A stretch of 64,000 nucleotides of DNA from Pandoraea eparura (GCF_902459725.1 NZ_CABPSH010000002.1:372001-436000); one strand, 5' to 3'. Counted from the first letter of the stretch, positions 29,354 to 39,731 are shown. Numbers and translations are program-made. The notes: generated by a model from the letters alone, not told the origin.

Positions 29354-29444
29354 GGCAGCACGTCCCGACAGCACGCCCCAGCAGCGCGCCCCGGCAGCAC
29401 GCCCCGGCAGCACACCCCGGCAGCACAGCCCGGCAGCACGCCCG
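29354..29444. repeat. 13-bp tandem repeat, seven units
   Basis: Seven adjoining units of consensus GGCAGCACGCCCC with one to three changes each run from 29354 to 29444. They lie in the 230-bp gap between the antiporter gene and apt. No gene is supported there. Confidence 0.85.
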
Positions 29445-29475
29445 CTTCGCAGTCTGGCCGTCGGCTAGTGGTCGT

Positions 29476-31458
29476 CTATTCGCGGCCGAGCAGGCGCGCC
29501 TCGGCCGCGACCAGCTTGTCGGGCAAGCCGCGCAGCACCACGATGTCCTCGGCCATCAGACGCGTCTCCGACACCGGCTCGACACCGCGAATGCCATGCC
29601 GGCGAATGGCCGTGACGGTCACGCCGAGCTTGTCGAGCCGAAGCTCGCCAAGGGTGCGCCCAACCGCATCCGAATGGAGGCTGAGCGGCACCGATTGCAG
29701 ACGCACCTGCTCGCGCTCGCCACCATCGTCCTCGTCGTCGAGGCCGTGGAAGTAGCCGCGCAGCAGGCTGTAGCGCTCGTTGCGCGCCTGCGCCACCCGG
29801 CGCAGCACGCGGCGCATCGGCACACCCATGAGCACCAGCGCATGCGACGCCAGCATCAGGCTGCCCTCCACGATCTCGGGCACGACTTCGGTCGCGCCAG
29901 CAGCAATCAGTTCGTCCATGTGCGTGTCGTCGACCGTGCGCACCACCACCGGCAAGGTCGGCTCCAGCGCCTGTACCTGCGCCAGCACCTTCAGCGCCGC
30001 CGGGGTACTGTCGTACGTCACCACGATACCGGCGGCGCGGTGAATCCCTGCGGCGATCAGCGCTTCGCGCCGCGCCGCGTCGCCGAAGACGACGGTCTCG
30101 CCGGAGCTGGCCGCCGCCATCACCCGATCGGGGTCGAGATCGAGTGCCACATAGCCGATGCCCTCCTGTTCGAGCATGCGCGCCAGATTCTGGCCGCATC
30201 GGCCGTAGCCGCAGATGATGACGTGGCCCGACGTCTTGATGCTCTGCGTGGCGATCTTGGTCATCTGCAACGACTGCATCATCCATTCGTTGGCGACGAA
30301 GCGCAGCGCGATACGGTCGGCGTTGATGATGAGAAACGGCGCGCACAGCATCGAGAGCAGCATGCCCGCGAGCACGGCCTGCGAGAGCAAAGCGTCGAGC
30401 AGGTGCCGGTCGATCACCAGATTGAGCAGCACGAAGCCAAACTCGCCCGCCTGCGCGAGACCCAGGCCCGTGCGGATCGCCGTGCCCGGCGCGCTGCCGA
30501 ACAGGCGCGCGAGCCCCGCGATGAGCGTGAATTTGACGACCAGCGGACCGACGAAAAACAGCAGCACGAGCAGCGGCTGCTGCATCACGATCGACGGATC
30601 GAGCAACATGCCGGTCGTGATGAAGAACAGCCCCAGCAGTACGTCGCGAAAGGGCTTGATGTCGTCCTCCACCTGATGGCGAAACGGCGTCTCGGCGATC
30701 AGCATGCCGGCAATGAAGGCGCCAAGCGCCATCGACAGGCCCAGGTGCTCGGTGACATAGGCCAGCCCCAGCGTGAGCAGCAGCAGGTTGAGCATGAACA
30801 ACTCTTGCGAGCGCCGCGCTGCCACGATGTGGAACCACCGTCCGACCAGCTTCTGGCCGATCCACAGCAGCAGCGCGAGTGCGCCCGTGATCTTGAGCGC
30901 TGCGAGCGACAACGCCAGCATCAGCGCCTTCGGATTGCCGCCCAGTGCGGAGATCACGATCAGCAACGGCACGACCGCCAGATCCTGGAACAGCAGCACC
31001 CCCATGATGTTGCGGCCATGCTCCGTCTCGAGTTCGAGCCGCTCCGCGAGCATCTTGGTGACGATGGCCGTCGACGACATGGCCAGCGCACCGCCCAGGG
31101 CCACCGAGGCTTGCCAAGAGAACGACCAGAAGAGGTTGACGAGTGCCCCCAGCCCCACGGCCACGAGCAACGTTCCCATGACCTGGGACACGCCCAGCCC
31201 CAGCACCACGCGGCGCATGCTTCTGAGCTTGGGCAGCGAGAATTCGATGCCGATGGAGAACATCAGGAAGACGACGCCGAACTCCGCAAGGTATTGCACG
31301 CGTTGCGTATCGGCGGCCAGCCCGATGGCATGCGGGCCGATTACGATGCCCACGCTCAGGTAGCCGAGCATCGGCGGCAGATGGAGCATGCGGAACAGCA
31401 CCACCCCGACGCAGGCGGCAAACAGCAGGACGAGAGTGAGTTCGAGCGGGGACGCCAT
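29476..31458 (-). CDS. CPA2 (Kef-type) monovalent cation:proton antiporter with RCK domain
   Basis: A 660-residue protein. The N-terminal CPA2 exchanger domain has about 12-13 membrane segments (to about residue 385) and starts MASPLELTLVLLFAACVG. A cytosolic TrkA-N Rossmann domain begins near residue 410 with HVIICGYGRCGQNLARMLEQ and ends near 525. A TrkA-C domain follows near residues 570-655. This is the KefB/KefC/YbaL architecture for potassium efflux controlled by nucleotide or glutathione adducts. No KefF/KefG ancillary subunit is adjacent. It is divergent from kdsD. Confidence 0.93.
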   Translation of the reverse strand: MASPLELTLVLLFAACVGVVLFRMLHLPPMLGYLSVGIVIGPHAIGLAADTQRVQYLAEFGVVFLMFSIGIEFSLPKLRSMRRVVLGLGVSQVMGTLLVAVGLGALVNLFWSFSWQASVALGGALAMSSTAIVTKMLAERLELETEHGRNIMGVLLFQDLAVVPLLIVISALGGNPKALMLALSLAALKITGALALLLWIGQKLVGRWFHIVAARRSQELFMLNLLLLTLGLAYVTEHLGLSMALGAFIAGMLIAETPFRHQVEDDIKPFRDVLLGLFFITTGMLLDPSIVMQQPLLVLLFFVGPLVVKFTLIAGLARLFGSAPGTAIRTGLGLAQAGEFGFVLLNLVIDRHLLDALLSQAVLAGMLLSMLCAPFLIINADRIALRFVANEWMMQSLQMTKIATQSIKTSGHVIICGYGRCGQNLARMLEQEGIGYVALDLDPDRVMAAASSGETVVFGDAARREALIAAGIHRAAGIVVTYDSTPAALKVLAQVQALEPTLPVVVRTVDDTHMDELIAAGATEVVPEIVEGSLMLASHALVLMGVPMRRVLRRVAQARNERYSLLRGYFHGLDDEDDGGEREQVRLQSVPLSLHSDAVGRTLGELRLDKLGVTVTAIRRHGIRGVEPVSETRLMAEDIVVLRGLPDKLVAAEARLLGRE

Positions 31459-31673
31459 CGGCTAAGATCGATTTCCTGAGTGAATCCGACTGAATCTGAT
31501 GATAAGGGGCCGGAGGGAACACGGTGCTGGCTATGCAAGTGCCGTGCCAGATGACCTCCGTGCGGCGGAATTCGACGAAGCGAGAGGCCGCTTCCTGAGC
31601 GGCCCTGATCAGCGCAGGTCCAAGCCTGGCGCGGCTGTCCTCGGCGCCGCGTGCGTTTTGATATACTTCGCGC

Positions 31674-32654
31674 ATGATAGCGAAAATCAATCCAGGCCGG
31701 GCACTCGAGGTCGCCCGGGAGGTGTTGCGCACGGAAGCCGACGCCATCGAACGCGTCTCCGCGCACCTCGACGACAGCTTCTTCGAAGCGATCTCGCTGT
31801 TGCTCGCCTGTCGCGGGCGCGTGGTCGTCACCGGCATGGGCAAATCGGGCCACATCGGCCGCAAACTGGCCGCCACGTTCGCCAGCACCGGCACGCCCGC
31901 CTTCTTCGTTCACCCTGCCGAAGCCAGCCACGGGGACCTGGGCATGATCACGACCGACGATGTCGTCGTCGCCCTGTCCAACTCCGGCGAGACGGGAGAA
32001 CTCGTGAGCATTCTGCCGATGATAAAGCGCATCGGCGCGAAGCTCATCGCCATGACCGGCAACGCCGCCTCCAGCCTGGGCCGCCTGTCTGACGTGCACC
32101 TCGACGCGCACGTCGACCGCGAAGCTTGCCCGCTGGGCCTCGCCCCGACCGCCAGCACCACCGCCGCCCTCGCCCTGGGCGATGCGCTCGCGGTCACGCT
32201 GCTCGACGCGCGTGGCTTCGGCGCCGAGGACTTCGCCCGCTCGCATCCGGGCGGCGCGCTCGGCCGCCGTCTGCTCACGTTCGTGCGCGATGTCATGCGC
32301 ACCGACGAACGTGTTCCGCGCGTGCGTGCCGACGCCAGCCTGTCCGATGCCCTGCTCGAAATGACCGCCAAGGGCCTGGGCATGACGGCCATCGTCGATG
32401 CCGACGACCGCGTCGTGGGCATCTTTACCGACGGTGACTTGCGCCGTCTGTTCAAGCGCACGCTCGATTTCACCACGCTCACGCTGGCCGACGTCATGAA
32501 GGCCGGCCCGCGCAGCATCGGCCCCGATCAACTCGCCGCCGAAGCCGCCGAACTGATGGAACGTTTCGGCATCACGCAATTGCTCGTGACCGAGAACGAC
32601 CGCCTCGTCGGCGCGCTCAACGTGCACGACCTGTTCGCCGCCAAGGTCGTGTGA
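31674..32654 (+). CDS. kdsD: D-arabinose-5-phosphate isomerase
   Basis: A 326-residue KpsF/GutQ-type isomerase that makes arabinose 5-phosphate from ribulose 5-phosphate for Kdo synthesis. The SIS domain shows VVVTGMGKSGHIGRKLAATF (about residues 50-69), HGDLGMIT with the active-site histidine, and ALSNSGETGEL. Two CBS domains follow from about residue 205 to 326, each with a TDGDLRR- or VHDLF-type end. It starts the run kdsD-kdsC-lptC-lptA-lptB and overlaps kdsC by four bases. Confidence 0.96.
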   Translation: MIAKINPGRALEVAREVLRTEADAIERVSAHLDDSFFEAISLLLACRGRVVVTGMGKSGHIGRKLAATFASTGTPAFFVHPAEASHGDLGMITTDDVVVALSNSGETGELVSILPMIKRIGAKLIAMTGNAASSLGRLSDVHLDAHVDREACPLGLAPTASTTAALALGDALAVTLLDARGFGAEDFARSHPGGALGRRLLTFVRDVMRTDERVPRVRADASLSDALLEMTAKGLGMTAIVDADDRVVGIFTDGDLRRLFKRTLDFTTLTLADVMKAGPRSIGPDQLAAEAAELMERFGITQLLVTENDRLVGALNVHDLFAAKVV

Positions 32655-33265
32655 GCCGCTTGCCCATGAATCAGCCCAGTCTCGCCCAACCCACCCATTC
32701 CGCCCCGCCCGACGCGACTGCCGCGACTATCGCAACCGACGCGACCGACGCTGCTGCGCGCGCCGCTCGCCTGCGTGTCATGGTGTTCGACGTCGACGGC
32801 GTTCTGACCGACGGCGGCCTGCGCTACGGCCCGGCCGGCGAAGTCATCAAAACCTTCGATTCGCTCGACGGCCACGGCCTGAAGCTGCTCGCCGAAGTCG
32901 GTATCGTCACGGCCATCATCACCGGCCGTCAGTCCGAGATCGTCGCCAAGCGTGCGGCCGATCTTCGTGTCGCGCACGTCTATCAGGGCGTGCAGGACAA
33001 GCGCGCCGCGTTCGAAGACCTGTGCGCCAAGGTGTCCGCGACGAGCGAGGTTTGCGGACATATCGGCGACGACTGGCCCGATTTGCCCATCCTGAGCCGT
33101 GTTGGCTTCGCGGCCTGCCCGGCCAATGCCCACGCCGAAGTGAAGGCGCGCTGCCACTGGATTGCGGCCACACGCGGCGGCGAAGGCGCCGTGCGCGAGC
33201 TGTGCGATTTCATCCTGCGTGCCCAGGGGCGTTACGACGCCCTGCTCGCCGACGCCCTCGCCTGA
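32651..33265 (+). CDS. kdsC: 3-deoxy-D-manno-octulosonate 8-phosphate phosphatase
   Basis: A 204-residue HAD phosphatase of the KdsC type. Motif I is VFDVDGVLTDGGL (residues 45-57, with both catalytic aspartates). Motif II is in TAIITGRQSEIV, a lysine lies in VQDKRAAFEDL, and motif IV is GDDWPDLPIL. The first 35 residues are a Pro/Ala/Thr-rich extension not needed for catalysis. The GTG at 32651 overlaps the kdsD stop as GTGA. ATG 32666 is an alternative start five codons in. It hydrolyses Kdo-8-phosphate to Kdo. Confidence 0.95.
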   Translation: MSRLPMNQPSLAQPTHSAPPDATAATIATDATDAAARAARLRVMVFDVDGVLTDGGLRYGPAGEVIKTFDSLDGHGLKLLAEVGIVTAIITGRQSEIVAKRAADLRVAHVYQGVQDKRAAFEDLCAKVSATSEVCGHIGDDWPDLPILSRVGFAACPANAHAEVKARCHWIAATRGGEGAVRELCDFILRAQGRYDALLADALA

Positions 33266-33288
33266 CGCGTCGAGGAAGCCGATCCGCC

Positions 33289-33948
33289 ATGGCCACGCAA
33301 CGCCTCTCACCCGCTTCCCTGATCGCTGTCGTCGTGCTGGCCGGCCTGGCCGCCGGCACGTACTGGCTCGTGCAACGCACGTTGCCGTCAGACGCCGATC
33401 GCGCGCCGTATGTGAAGCAGCACATCCCCGATTACTTCGCCGACGACATGGTGATCTCCACGCTGTCGGCGACCGGCCTCACGCAATACCGCGTCAATGC
33501 CGTGCATATGACGCATTACGAGGACGATCAGACCACGGCCATGACCATGCCCGCCGTGCGCGCGTTCACGCCAGATCAACCGGAAGTGACGGCCACCGGC
33601 AAGCGCGGCACGCTCAATGCCGACATGTCCGTCGTCGATTTGTACGACAACGCCGTCGTGGTGCGTCAGGCCGGACCGCGCGATCCGCAAATGCGCGCGC
33701 TGTCCGAGCACTTCCAGGTCCTCGTGAACGAGGACATCGTGCGCACGGAATTGCCGGTCCAGCTTTTCCGCGGTTCGTCCGTGATGTACGGCGATGGCAT
33801 GATTTTCAATAACATCTCACGCGCCGTACAATTGCTCGGCAATGTTCACGGCACGATCCAGCCGGCGGAACTGGGCGGCAATCGCCCGGCACCGGCCGCC
33901 GCGCCGAGCGCGCCACCCCAGACCAAACCGGGCCCCAAGACCCCATGA
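33289..33948 (+). CDS. lptC: LPS export protein LptC
   Basis: A 219-residue bitopic protein of the Lpt bridge that carries LPS from the inner membrane to LptA. A single membrane helix is at about residues 10-28 (LIAVVVLAGLAAGTYWLV). The periplasmic LptC beta-jellyroll follows, with PDYFADDMVISTLSATGLTQ and SVVDLYDNAVVVRQ. The C-terminal 25 residues are Pro/Ala-rich. The ATG at 33289 follows a GAGGAAG ribosome site. It overlaps lptA as ATGA. Confidence 0.93.
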   Translation: MATQRLSPASLIAVVVLAGLAAGTYWLVQRTLPSDADRAPYVKQHIPDYFADDMVISTLSATGLTQYRVNAVHMTHYEDDQTTAMTMPAVRAFTPDQPEVTATGKRGTLNADMSVVDLYDNAVVVRQAGPRDPQMRALSEHFQVLVNEDIVRTELPVQLFRGSSVMYGDGMIFNNISRAVQLLGNVHGTIQPAELGGNRPAPAAAPSAPPQTKPGPKTP

Positions 33949-34643
33949 CCGATCGCCGCCAACCGCGCCCCGTTTCTCTGTCGCTGCGTACCCTTCGTTC
34001 ACTGGCGACCGCCGTCGCCGTGCTCGGTGCGCTCGCGTCGCCGCTCGCTCATGCCGAACGCGCCGACCGCGACAAACCGCTCAATATCGAGTCGGATCAC
34101 ATGAGCTACGACGACCTCAAGCAGGTCAACATCTTCACCGGCAACGTGACGATGACCAAGGGGACGATTCTCCTCAAGGCCGACCGCGTCGAAGTGACTC
34201 AGGATCCGGAGGGCTATCAGTACGCCACGGCCTACTATAAGCCGGGCGGCCCGCTCGCCTATATGCGCCAGAAACGCGACGGCCTGGACGAATACATCGA
34301 CGGCTGGGGCCAGACGATCTACTACAACGGCAAGACCGAAGTCGCCACGCTCACCACACAGGCCACGCTCAAGCGCCTGGCCGGCGGCACGAAGGTGCTC
34401 GACGAGATTCACGGCAGCGTGATCACGTACGACACGTACAACGAGGTCTACACGGCCAACAGCGGCGCCGATCAGGTCAACGCCAACAATCCGAACGGCC
34501 GCGTGCGTGCCACGCTCGCCCCGCGCAACGCCACCGGCGCGAATCAGGCGAGCGCGGGCGGCACGAGCAAGCCGGCCGCGGCGCCCAAGGGCGACCTGCC
34601 GCCGCTGTCGCCCTCCAAAAGCATTGGGAATCCGCGTGAGTAA
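33945..34643 (+). CDS. lptA: LPS transport periplasmic protein LptA
   Basis: A 232-residue periplasmic OstA/LptA-like protein. A signal peptide ends at PLAHAER (about residue 37). The OstA domain has [40 protein letters not shown], and [17 protein letters not shown] low-complexity tail of about 50 residues follows, which is longer than in E. coli LptA. It polymerises into the LPS bridge between LptC and LptD. Its start overlaps lptC by four bases and its end overlaps lptB by eight. Confidence 0.94.
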   Translation: MTDRRQPRPVSLSLRTLRSLATAVAVLGALASPLAHAERADRDKPLNIESDHMSYDDLKQVNIFTGNVTMTKGTILLKADRVEVTQDPEGYQYATAYYKPGGPLAYMRQKRDGLDEYIDGWGQTIYYNGKTEVATLTTQATLKRLAGGTKVLDEIHGSVITYDTYNEVYTANSGADQVNANNPNGRVRATLAPRNATGANQASAGGTSKPAAAPKGDLPPLSPSKSIGNPRE

Positions 34644-35439
34644 TCCTGTGAACAGCAACGCCTCGACGATCCATCAGGGCGCCGGTCCCTCGGGCAAGCC
34701 GAGTGCGCTCGTGGTGCGCTCGCTCAAGAAACAATACGGCGCCCGTACTGTCGTCAAGGACGTCTCGCTCGACGTGAAAAGCGGCGAAGTCGTGGGTCTG
34801 CTCGGCCCCAACGGCGCGGGCAAAACGACATCGTTTTACATGATCGTGGGCCTCGTGCCCGCCGACGACGGTGAAATCCAGCTCGACGGCAACGTGATCA
34901 GCGAACTGCCGATTCACGAACGCGCCCGCATGGGGGTTTCGTATCTGCCGCAGGAAGCGTCGGTCTTTCGCAAGCTCACGGTCGAAGACAACATCCGCGC
35001 CGTGCTCGAATTGCAGCTCGACGCGCAAGGCAAGCCGCTCAAGCGCGACGAGATCGACCGCCGCATCGAAGCGCTGCTCGACGAGCTGCAGGTGAGCCAT
35101 CTGCGCGAGAACCCCGCGATGTCGCTCTCGGGCGGAGAACGCCGCCGCGTGGAAATCGCCCGCGCGCTGGCCACGCAACCGCGCTTCATTTTGCTGGACG
35201 AACCGTTCGCAGGCGTCGATCCGATTGCCGTGCTGGAAATTCAGCGCATCGTGCGTTTTCTGAAAGATCGTGGCATCGGTGTCCTGATTACCGACCACAA
35301 CGTACGCGAGACGCTGGGCATCTGCGATCACGCCTACATCATCAGCGAAGGCTCGGTGCTCGCCGCCGGCACGCCTGACCAGATCGTGGCCGACGAAAGC
35401 GTCCGGCGCGTGTATCTGGGCGAAAATTTCCGGATGTAA
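34636..35439 (+). CDS. lptB: LPS export ABC transporter ATP-binding protein LptB
   Basis: A 267-residue ABC ATPase powering LPS extraction by LptFG. Walker A is [20 protein letters not shown] (about residues 55-74), and the LptB-specific [19 protein letters not shown] is near residue 102. The signature is [15 protein letters not shown], Walker B is [12 protein letters not shown], and the switch region is [20 protein letters not shown]. The GTG at 34636 overlaps the end of lptA; GTG 34648 is another possible start. The position before rpoN is the usual one in proteobacteria. Confidence 0.96.
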   Translation: MSNPVNSNASTIHQGAGPSGKPSALVVRSLKKQYGARTVVKDVSLDVKSGEVVGLLGPNGAGKTTSFYMIVGLVPADDGEIQLDGNVISELPIHERARMGVSYLPQEASVFRKLTVEDNIRAVLELQLDAQGKPLKRDEIDRRIEALLDELQVSHLRENPAMSLSGGERRRVEIARALATQPRFILLDEPFAGVDPIAVLEIQRIVRFLKDRGIGVLITDHNVRETLGICDHAYIISEGSVLAAGTPDQIVADESVRRVYLGENFRM

Positions 35440-35533
35440 AGCAAATTTTTCGCATGTAAACCCTGCCTCCGATAGGGGGCCGGGCCGGTTCCGCTGGCGT
35501 AACAAAGCCTCTACAATGAAGGCGAGACACGCT

Positions 35534-37021
35534 ATGAAACCGACTCTTCAACTTCGCACCTCGCAGCACCTGACCCTCACGCCGCAGTTGCAGCAATCCA
35601 TCCGGTTGCTGCAACTGTCGACGCTCGAACTCCAGCAGGAAGTCGAGCACGCCCTCACCCAGAACCCGATGCTCGAGCGCGAGGACGATTGGCTCGCCGG
35701 CACGATCCGAGTGGGCACGGACGGATCGCTGCGCAATGAGCGGAGTGCCTCGGGCAGCAACACCAACGACGCACCAGAGTCCGCCAACGGCCACGACGAC
35801 GCCCGCGAACTCGACGGCGAAACCCGCTTCGACGACAACGCACAGGACAGCGGCAACGACTGGAGCCTGAACGACTTCGCCCGCTCGGGCAGTGCGTCGG
35901 ACGACGACGACAACGGGCGGCCGCAACTGCACGTCGATCACCCCAATCTTCGCGAACACCTGCTGGCCCAGTTGCGCCTGACCAAGGCCAGCCCGCGCGA
36001 CCGCGCGCTGGTCGAGTTCCTGATCGAATCGCTCGACGAAGACGGCTACCTGGGCTCCCTGCTCGATGAAATTCAGGCGGAAATGCCCGAGGAGCTGGCG
36101 CTCGAGACCGAAGAGATCAATGCCGCGCTCGCGCTGCTGCAAAGCTTCGACCCGGCGGGGGTGGGCGCGCGCAGTCCGTCCGAATGCCTGCGCTTGCAGT
36201 TGCAGCGGCTGCCGGCCAGCAGCGTGCGAACGCTCTCGCTGCGCATCGTCTCCGATCACCTGGAACTGCTCGCCGCGCGCGATTACACGCGCCTGCGCCG
36301 CCTGCTGGGCGTGAGCGAGGACAGCCTGCGCGCCGCCCATCAGCTGATTCGCTCGCTCGACCCGTTCCCGGGGGCCGCGTACGGCACGCCGCAGGCCGAT
36401 TACGTCATCCCCGACGTGCTCGTGCGCAAGCAGGGCGGCGGCTGGACCGCCGAACTCAATCCGGAAGTCATGCCGCGCCTGCGCATCAACGAAATGTACG
36501 CGCGCATCCTTCGCAACAACCGCAACGCGCCGGGCACCGGCAACCTGCAGCAGCAGCTTCAGGAAGCCCGCTGGCTCATCAAGAACATCCAGCAGCGCTT
36601 CGACACGATCCTGCGCGTGTCGCAGGCCATCGTCGAGCGCCAGAAGAACTTCTTCACGCACGGCGAAATCGGCATGCGGCCCTTGGTTTTACGCGAGATT
36701 GCTGATACGCTGGGTTTACATGAATCCACGATTTCACGGGTGACAACCAGTAAGTACATGCTCACTCCATTTGGAACCTTCGAGCTGAAGTACTTCTTTG
36801 GTTCACACGTGGCCACGGAAGCCGGGGGCGCCGCCTCATCGACCGCCATCCGCGCACTCATCAAGCAACTCATAGGAGCAGAAGATCCGCAGAGCCCCCT
36901 TTCCGACAGCCGTATCGCGGAGCTGCTGGCAGAGCAAGGGTTCGTGGTAGCGCGACGCACCGTCGCGAAATACCGCGAAGCCATGCGAATTCCCGCAGTG
37001 AACTTGCGCAAATCTTTGTAG
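35534..37021 (+). CDS. rpoN: RNA polymerase sigma-54 factor
   Basis: A 495-residue sigma-54. Region I is Gln/Leu-rich ([20 protein letters not shown], residues 1-20, then [19 protein letters not shown]). An acidic region II follows at about 70-135. The core-binding domain and DNA-binding helices follow, including LRIIADTL-type sequence before [13 protein letters not shown]. The invariant RpoN box [10 protein letters not shown] is near residue 478. The ATG at 35534 gives the standard start; an ATG six codons upstream is possible. It directs enhancer-dependent transcription of nitrogen and other genes, and lies upstream of hpf and ptsN as usual. Confidence 0.97.
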   Translation: MKPTLQLRTSQHLTLTPQLQQSIRLLQLSTLELQQEVEHALTQNPMLEREDDWLAGTIRVGTDGSLRNERSASGSNTNDAPESANGHDDARELDGETRFDDNAQDSGNDWSLNDFARSGSASDDDDNGRPQLHVDHPNLREHLLAQLRLTKASPRDRALVEFLIESLDEDGYLGSLLDEIQAEMPEELALETEEINAALALLQSFDPAGVGARSPSECLRLQLQRLPASSVRTLSLRIVSDHLELLAARDYTRLRRLLGVSEDSLRAAHQLIRSLDPFPGAAYGTPQADYVIPDVLVRKQGGGWTAELNPEVMPRLRINEMYARILRNNRNAPGTGNLQQQLQEARWLIKNIQQRFDTILRVSQAIVERQKNFFTHGEIGMRPLVLREIADTLGLHESTISRVTTSKYMLTPFGTFELKYFFGSHVATEAGGAASSTAIRALIKQLIGAEDPQSPLSDSRIAELLAEQGFVVARRTVAKYREAMRIPAVNLRKSL

Positions 37022-37163
37022 GACGGTCCTGGTGTGCCATCTTGGCTCGCTGGGGCATTACGCCGCAGTGCGACATTGCGTCACGTCAATGGCTCGCACT
37101 CCCGCTAGCCAGCGTTGCTCGTGACGCGGCCTGCACTTCGGCATTTCAGCAAGGAGAGCAGCT

Positions 37164-37517
37164 ATGAATCTGAAGATCAGTGGACATCATCTCGAACTCA
37201 CGCCGTCGCTGCGCGAATTCGTGGTCAACAAGCTCGAACGCGTGTTGCGCCATTTTGACCAGCTCATCGGTGCCGAGGTGATCCTATCTGTCGACAAGAC
37301 CAAGGAGAAGACCGGACGCCAGATCGCAAGCGTCACCGTGTATCTCAAGGGCAAGGAGATTTTCGTCGAGAAGTGTGACGAGAATATGTATGCCGCCATC
37401 GACAAGCTGATCGACATGCTCGACCGCAAGGTTATGCAATACAAGGACAAGGTTCAGGATCATGGCCGCGAGGCCCTCAAACACCAGGAACCTCCCGAGG
37501 CGGAACCGCTGCAATGA
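37164..37517 (+). CDS. hpf: Ribosome hibernation-promoting factor (short HPF/RaiA family)
   Basis: A 117-residue HPF-family protein. It starts [20 protein letters not shown] and contains the typical [19 protein letters not shown] and [20 protein letters not shown] segments. Like short HPF of gamma-proteobacteria it lacks the C-terminal dimerisation domain of long HPF. It binds the 30S subunit and promotes inactive 100S ribosomes. AAGGAGAG eight bases before the ATG is a strong ribosome site. A terminator follows at 37621. Confidence 0.95.
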   Translation: MNLKISGHHLELTPSLREFVVNKLERVLRHFDQLIGAEVILSVDKTKEKTGRQIASVTVYLKGKEIFVEKCDENMYAAIDKLIDMLDRKVMQYKDKVQDHGREALKHQEPPEAEPLQ

Positions 37518-37620
37518 GTCTGCCTGGGCATGGTAGCCGCATCGACTGAGACCGACGGCAATTCGCGCAGCACCACACGAGCGCATCTGCGTCTGTCGTA
37601 AGTCTGGCATCACCCACCGC

Positions 37621-37643
37621 GGGGCCGTTGAACGGCCCCTTTT
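37621..37643 (+). terminator. Rho-independent terminator after hpf
   Basis: GGGGCCG (37621-37627) pairs with CGGCCCC (37633-37639), followed by TTTT. It separates hpf from ptsN. Confidence 0.75.
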
Positions 37644-37744
37644 GTATGCACCCGAGCATCACCGGGAGCGCGACGACGGGTGGTCTATAATGCGAGGTCA
37701 ACCGGGGGGCTGGAGGGCGACCAAGCGTTCGCCCGCATTACAAG

Positions 37745-38200
37745 ATGAACCGTTTAGTCAAACTCTTACCTGCGTCCAACATCCTGCTTGGACTGTCTGT
37801 CACCAGCAAGAAGCGCGTCTTCGAGCAAGCCGGGCTTCTCTTCGAGAACAATGCCGGCCTGTCGCGCGCGCTCGTCACCGACAATCTGTTCGCACGCGAG
37901 CGTCTTGGCTCGACCGGACTCGGTGAAGGTGTTGCCATTCCGCACGGGCGCATCAAGGGCCTCAAGCATCCGATGGCAGCCTTCGTGCGGCTGGACGATC
38001 CGATTCCGTTCGAGGCCCCCGACGCGCAGCCGGTATCCCTGCTGTTCTTCCTGTTGGTGCCAGAGCAGGCCACGCAGCAGCATCTCGAGATTTTGTCCGA
38101 AATCGCACAGCTGCTCTCGGATCGCTCGATGCGCGAGACATTGGCCAACGCGCCGAGCGCGGACGATATCCACACCGCCCTCGAGAACTGGCAACCCTGA
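37745..38200 (+). CDS. ptsN: Nitrogen PTS EIIA component
   Basis: A 151-residue EIIA-Ntr protein of the PTS EIIA type 2 fold. The phosphorylated histidine is His67 in VAIPHGRIKGLKHP. The flanking SKKRVFEQAGLLFENN and LFFLLVPEQATQQHLEIL segments are typical. It takes part in the regulatory phosphorelay EI-Ntr, NPr, EIIA-Ntr, which controls potassium transport, stress and nitrogen balance. It is followed by hprK and rapZ. The other relay genes are outside the window. Confidence 0.95.
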   Translation: MNRLVKLLPASNILLGLSVTSKKRVFEQAGLLFENNAGLSRALVTDNLFARERLGSTGLGEGVAIPHGRIKGLKHPMAAFVRLDDPIPFEAPDAQPVSLLFFLLVPEQATQQHLEILSEIAQLLSDRSMRETLANAPSADDIHTALENWQP

Positions 38201-38295
38201 GCCGGCGCCAAGCGCGGCTATCCCGGCCACCGGGTGCGCGCCGCGACGCTGGACGAACTCCGTAGCTCCCAACCCCAACCGAACGAGGCGACGCG

Positions 38296-39261
38296 GTGGA
38301 ACTGACCGGCATCAACGCGCAAAGCATTTTCGACGACAACGCCGCCACGCTGCGTTTGTCGTGGCTGACCGGCCACGAGGGGTGGGAGCGCGGCTTCACG
38401 CCCGAGAGCGTGGCGACGGCCACCTCCAGTGCCGACCTCGTGGGGCACTTGAATCTCATTCACCCGAACCGGATCCAGGTTCTCGGCGAGGCCGAACTGC
38501 GCTACTACCAGCGCCTGACGGACGAAAACCGCAAGCGTCACATGGGCGAAGTCATCGCGCTCGAGCCACCGTTTCTCGTGGTAGCCGATGGTCTCGAAGC
38601 CCCGCCCGATCTGGTGCTGCGCTGTACCCGGTCCTCGACACCGCTGTTCACCACGCCGATGTCGACGGCGGCGGTCATCGACAGCCTGCGCATGTACATT
38701 TCGCGCGTGTTCGCTCCGCGATGCACGATGCACGGCGTATTTCTCGACATTCTGGGCATGGGGGTGCTGCTCACCGGCGATTCCGGCCTCGGCAAGAGCG
38801 AACTCGGCCTGGAACTGATCAGCCGCGGTCACGGGCTGGTGGCGGACGACGCCGTCGATTTCGTGCGCCTCGGACCCGATTTTGTCGAGGGTCGCTGCCC
38901 ACCGCTGCTGCAAAACCTGCTGGAGGTGCGCGGCCTGGGATTGCTCGACATCAAGACGATCTTCGGTGAGACGGCCGTGCGCCGGAAAATGAAGCTCAAG
39001 CTGATCGTTCAGTTGGTGCGCCGCCCCGATGGCGAATTCCAGCGGCTGCCGCTCGAAGCGCAGACGGTGGACGTGCTGGGCCTGCCCATCAACAAGGTGA
39101 TTTTGCAAGTGGCCGCCGGGCGAAACCTCGCCGTGCTGGTCGAAGCCGCCGTGCGCAACACGATCCTGCAACTGCGTGGTATCGACACGCTCAAGGACTT
39201 CATGGAACGCCAGCGCCAGGCCATGCAGGATCCCGACGGCATGCAGAACCGGCTGCTCTGA
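38296..39261 (+). CDS. hprK: HPr kinase/phosphorylase
   Basis: A 321-residue bifunctional enzyme that phosphorylates and dephosphorylates the regulatory serine of HPr-type proteins. The N-terminal domain spans about residues 1-130. The catalytic domain begins at about 135 and holds the Walker A motif [14 protein letters not shown] (about residues 160-173). Downstream are a [12 protein letters not shown] segment and a [17 protein letters not shown] signature near residue 215. The start is GTG 38296. HprK in beta-proteobacteria acts with the nitrogen PTS, in line with ptsN directly before it. Confidence 0.95.
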   Translation: MELTGINAQSIFDDNAATLRLSWLTGHEGWERGFTPESVATATSSADLVGHLNLIHPNRIQVLGEAELRYYQRLTDENRKRHMGEVIALEPPFLVVADGLEAPPDLVLRCTRSSTPLFTTPMSTAAVIDSLRMYISRVFAPRCTMHGVFLDILGMGVLLTGDSGLGKSELGLELISRGHGLVADDAVDFVRLGPDFVEGRCPPLLQNLLEVRGLGLLDIKTIFGETAVRRKMKLKLIVQLVRRPDGEFQRLPLEAQTVDVLGLPINKVILQVAAGRNLAVLVEAAVRNTILQLRGIDTLKDFMERQRQAMQDPDGMQNRLL

Positions 39262-39419
39262 GCCCCCGGGGGGCAAGGCAGTCTCCGGACGAATGCCCCG
39301 GGTTTACCGCGATTTTTGCGTCTTTCTGTCAACGCCACGCGATTGCGGCGCGTTTTCTTTCATGTTGTAATCGCCACGCGGTCCAACCCCGTGCGTGTCG
39401 ACCTTATGGAGAGACGATC

Positions 39420-39731
39420 ATGAAAAAAGCACTTGCTGCATGGCTTCTGGTATCCCCGCTGCTCGCATCGCCCGTGTTTGCCCAGACGGCCGCCCCCGCA
39501 CCCGCGGCCAAGGCTGCCAATTCCCAGCAGAGCAAGATGGGGGCCTGCAATGCGCAAGCCGGCAGCAAGAAGGGCGACGAGCGCAAGGCCTTCATGAAGG
39601 AATGCCTGTCGAACAAGCCCGCCGCCAAGCCGACCCAGCAGGAAAAGATGAAGACCTGCAATGCCCAGGCCAGCGGCAAGAAGGGCGAGGAGCGCAAGGC
39701 CTTCATGAAGTCGTGCCTGTCGAACAAGTAA
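39420..39731 (+). CDS. psiF: PsiF repeat protein, phosphate-starvation-inducible family
   Basis: A 103-residue exported protein. A signal peptide covers residues 1-22 (ending SPVFAQ). Two PsiF repeats follow, each of the pattern KMxxCNAQAxxKKGxERKAFMK with two cysteines, at about residues 39-65 and 76-103. In E. coli psiF is induced by phosphate starvation, but its function is unknown. No clear Pho box was found upstream here. A GAGACG stretch before the ATG is a weak ribosome site. It sits alone between hprK and rapZ. Confidence 0.88.
   Translation: MKKALAAWLLVSPLLASPVFAQTAAPAPAAKAANSQQSKMGACNAQAGSKKGDERKAFMKECLSNKPAAKPTQQEKMKTCNAQASGKKGEERKAFMKSCLSNK

Noticed and set aside
28910-31479. Long + strand open frames opposite apt and the Kef-type antiporter gene (up to 730 codons)
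   Set aside because: They are antisense to well-conserved genes, rich in Arg, His and Gln as expected from GC-rich codon shadows, and have no recognisable domains or ribosome sites.
35342-36661. 439-codon minus-strand frame opposite rpoN and lptB
   Set aside because: It is antisense to two conserved genes and its composition is typical of shadow frames.
39300-39335. Possible Pho box before psiF
   Set aside because: Only one half-site-like CTGTCAA is present. The position 11 bases upstream matches poorly (3 of 7).
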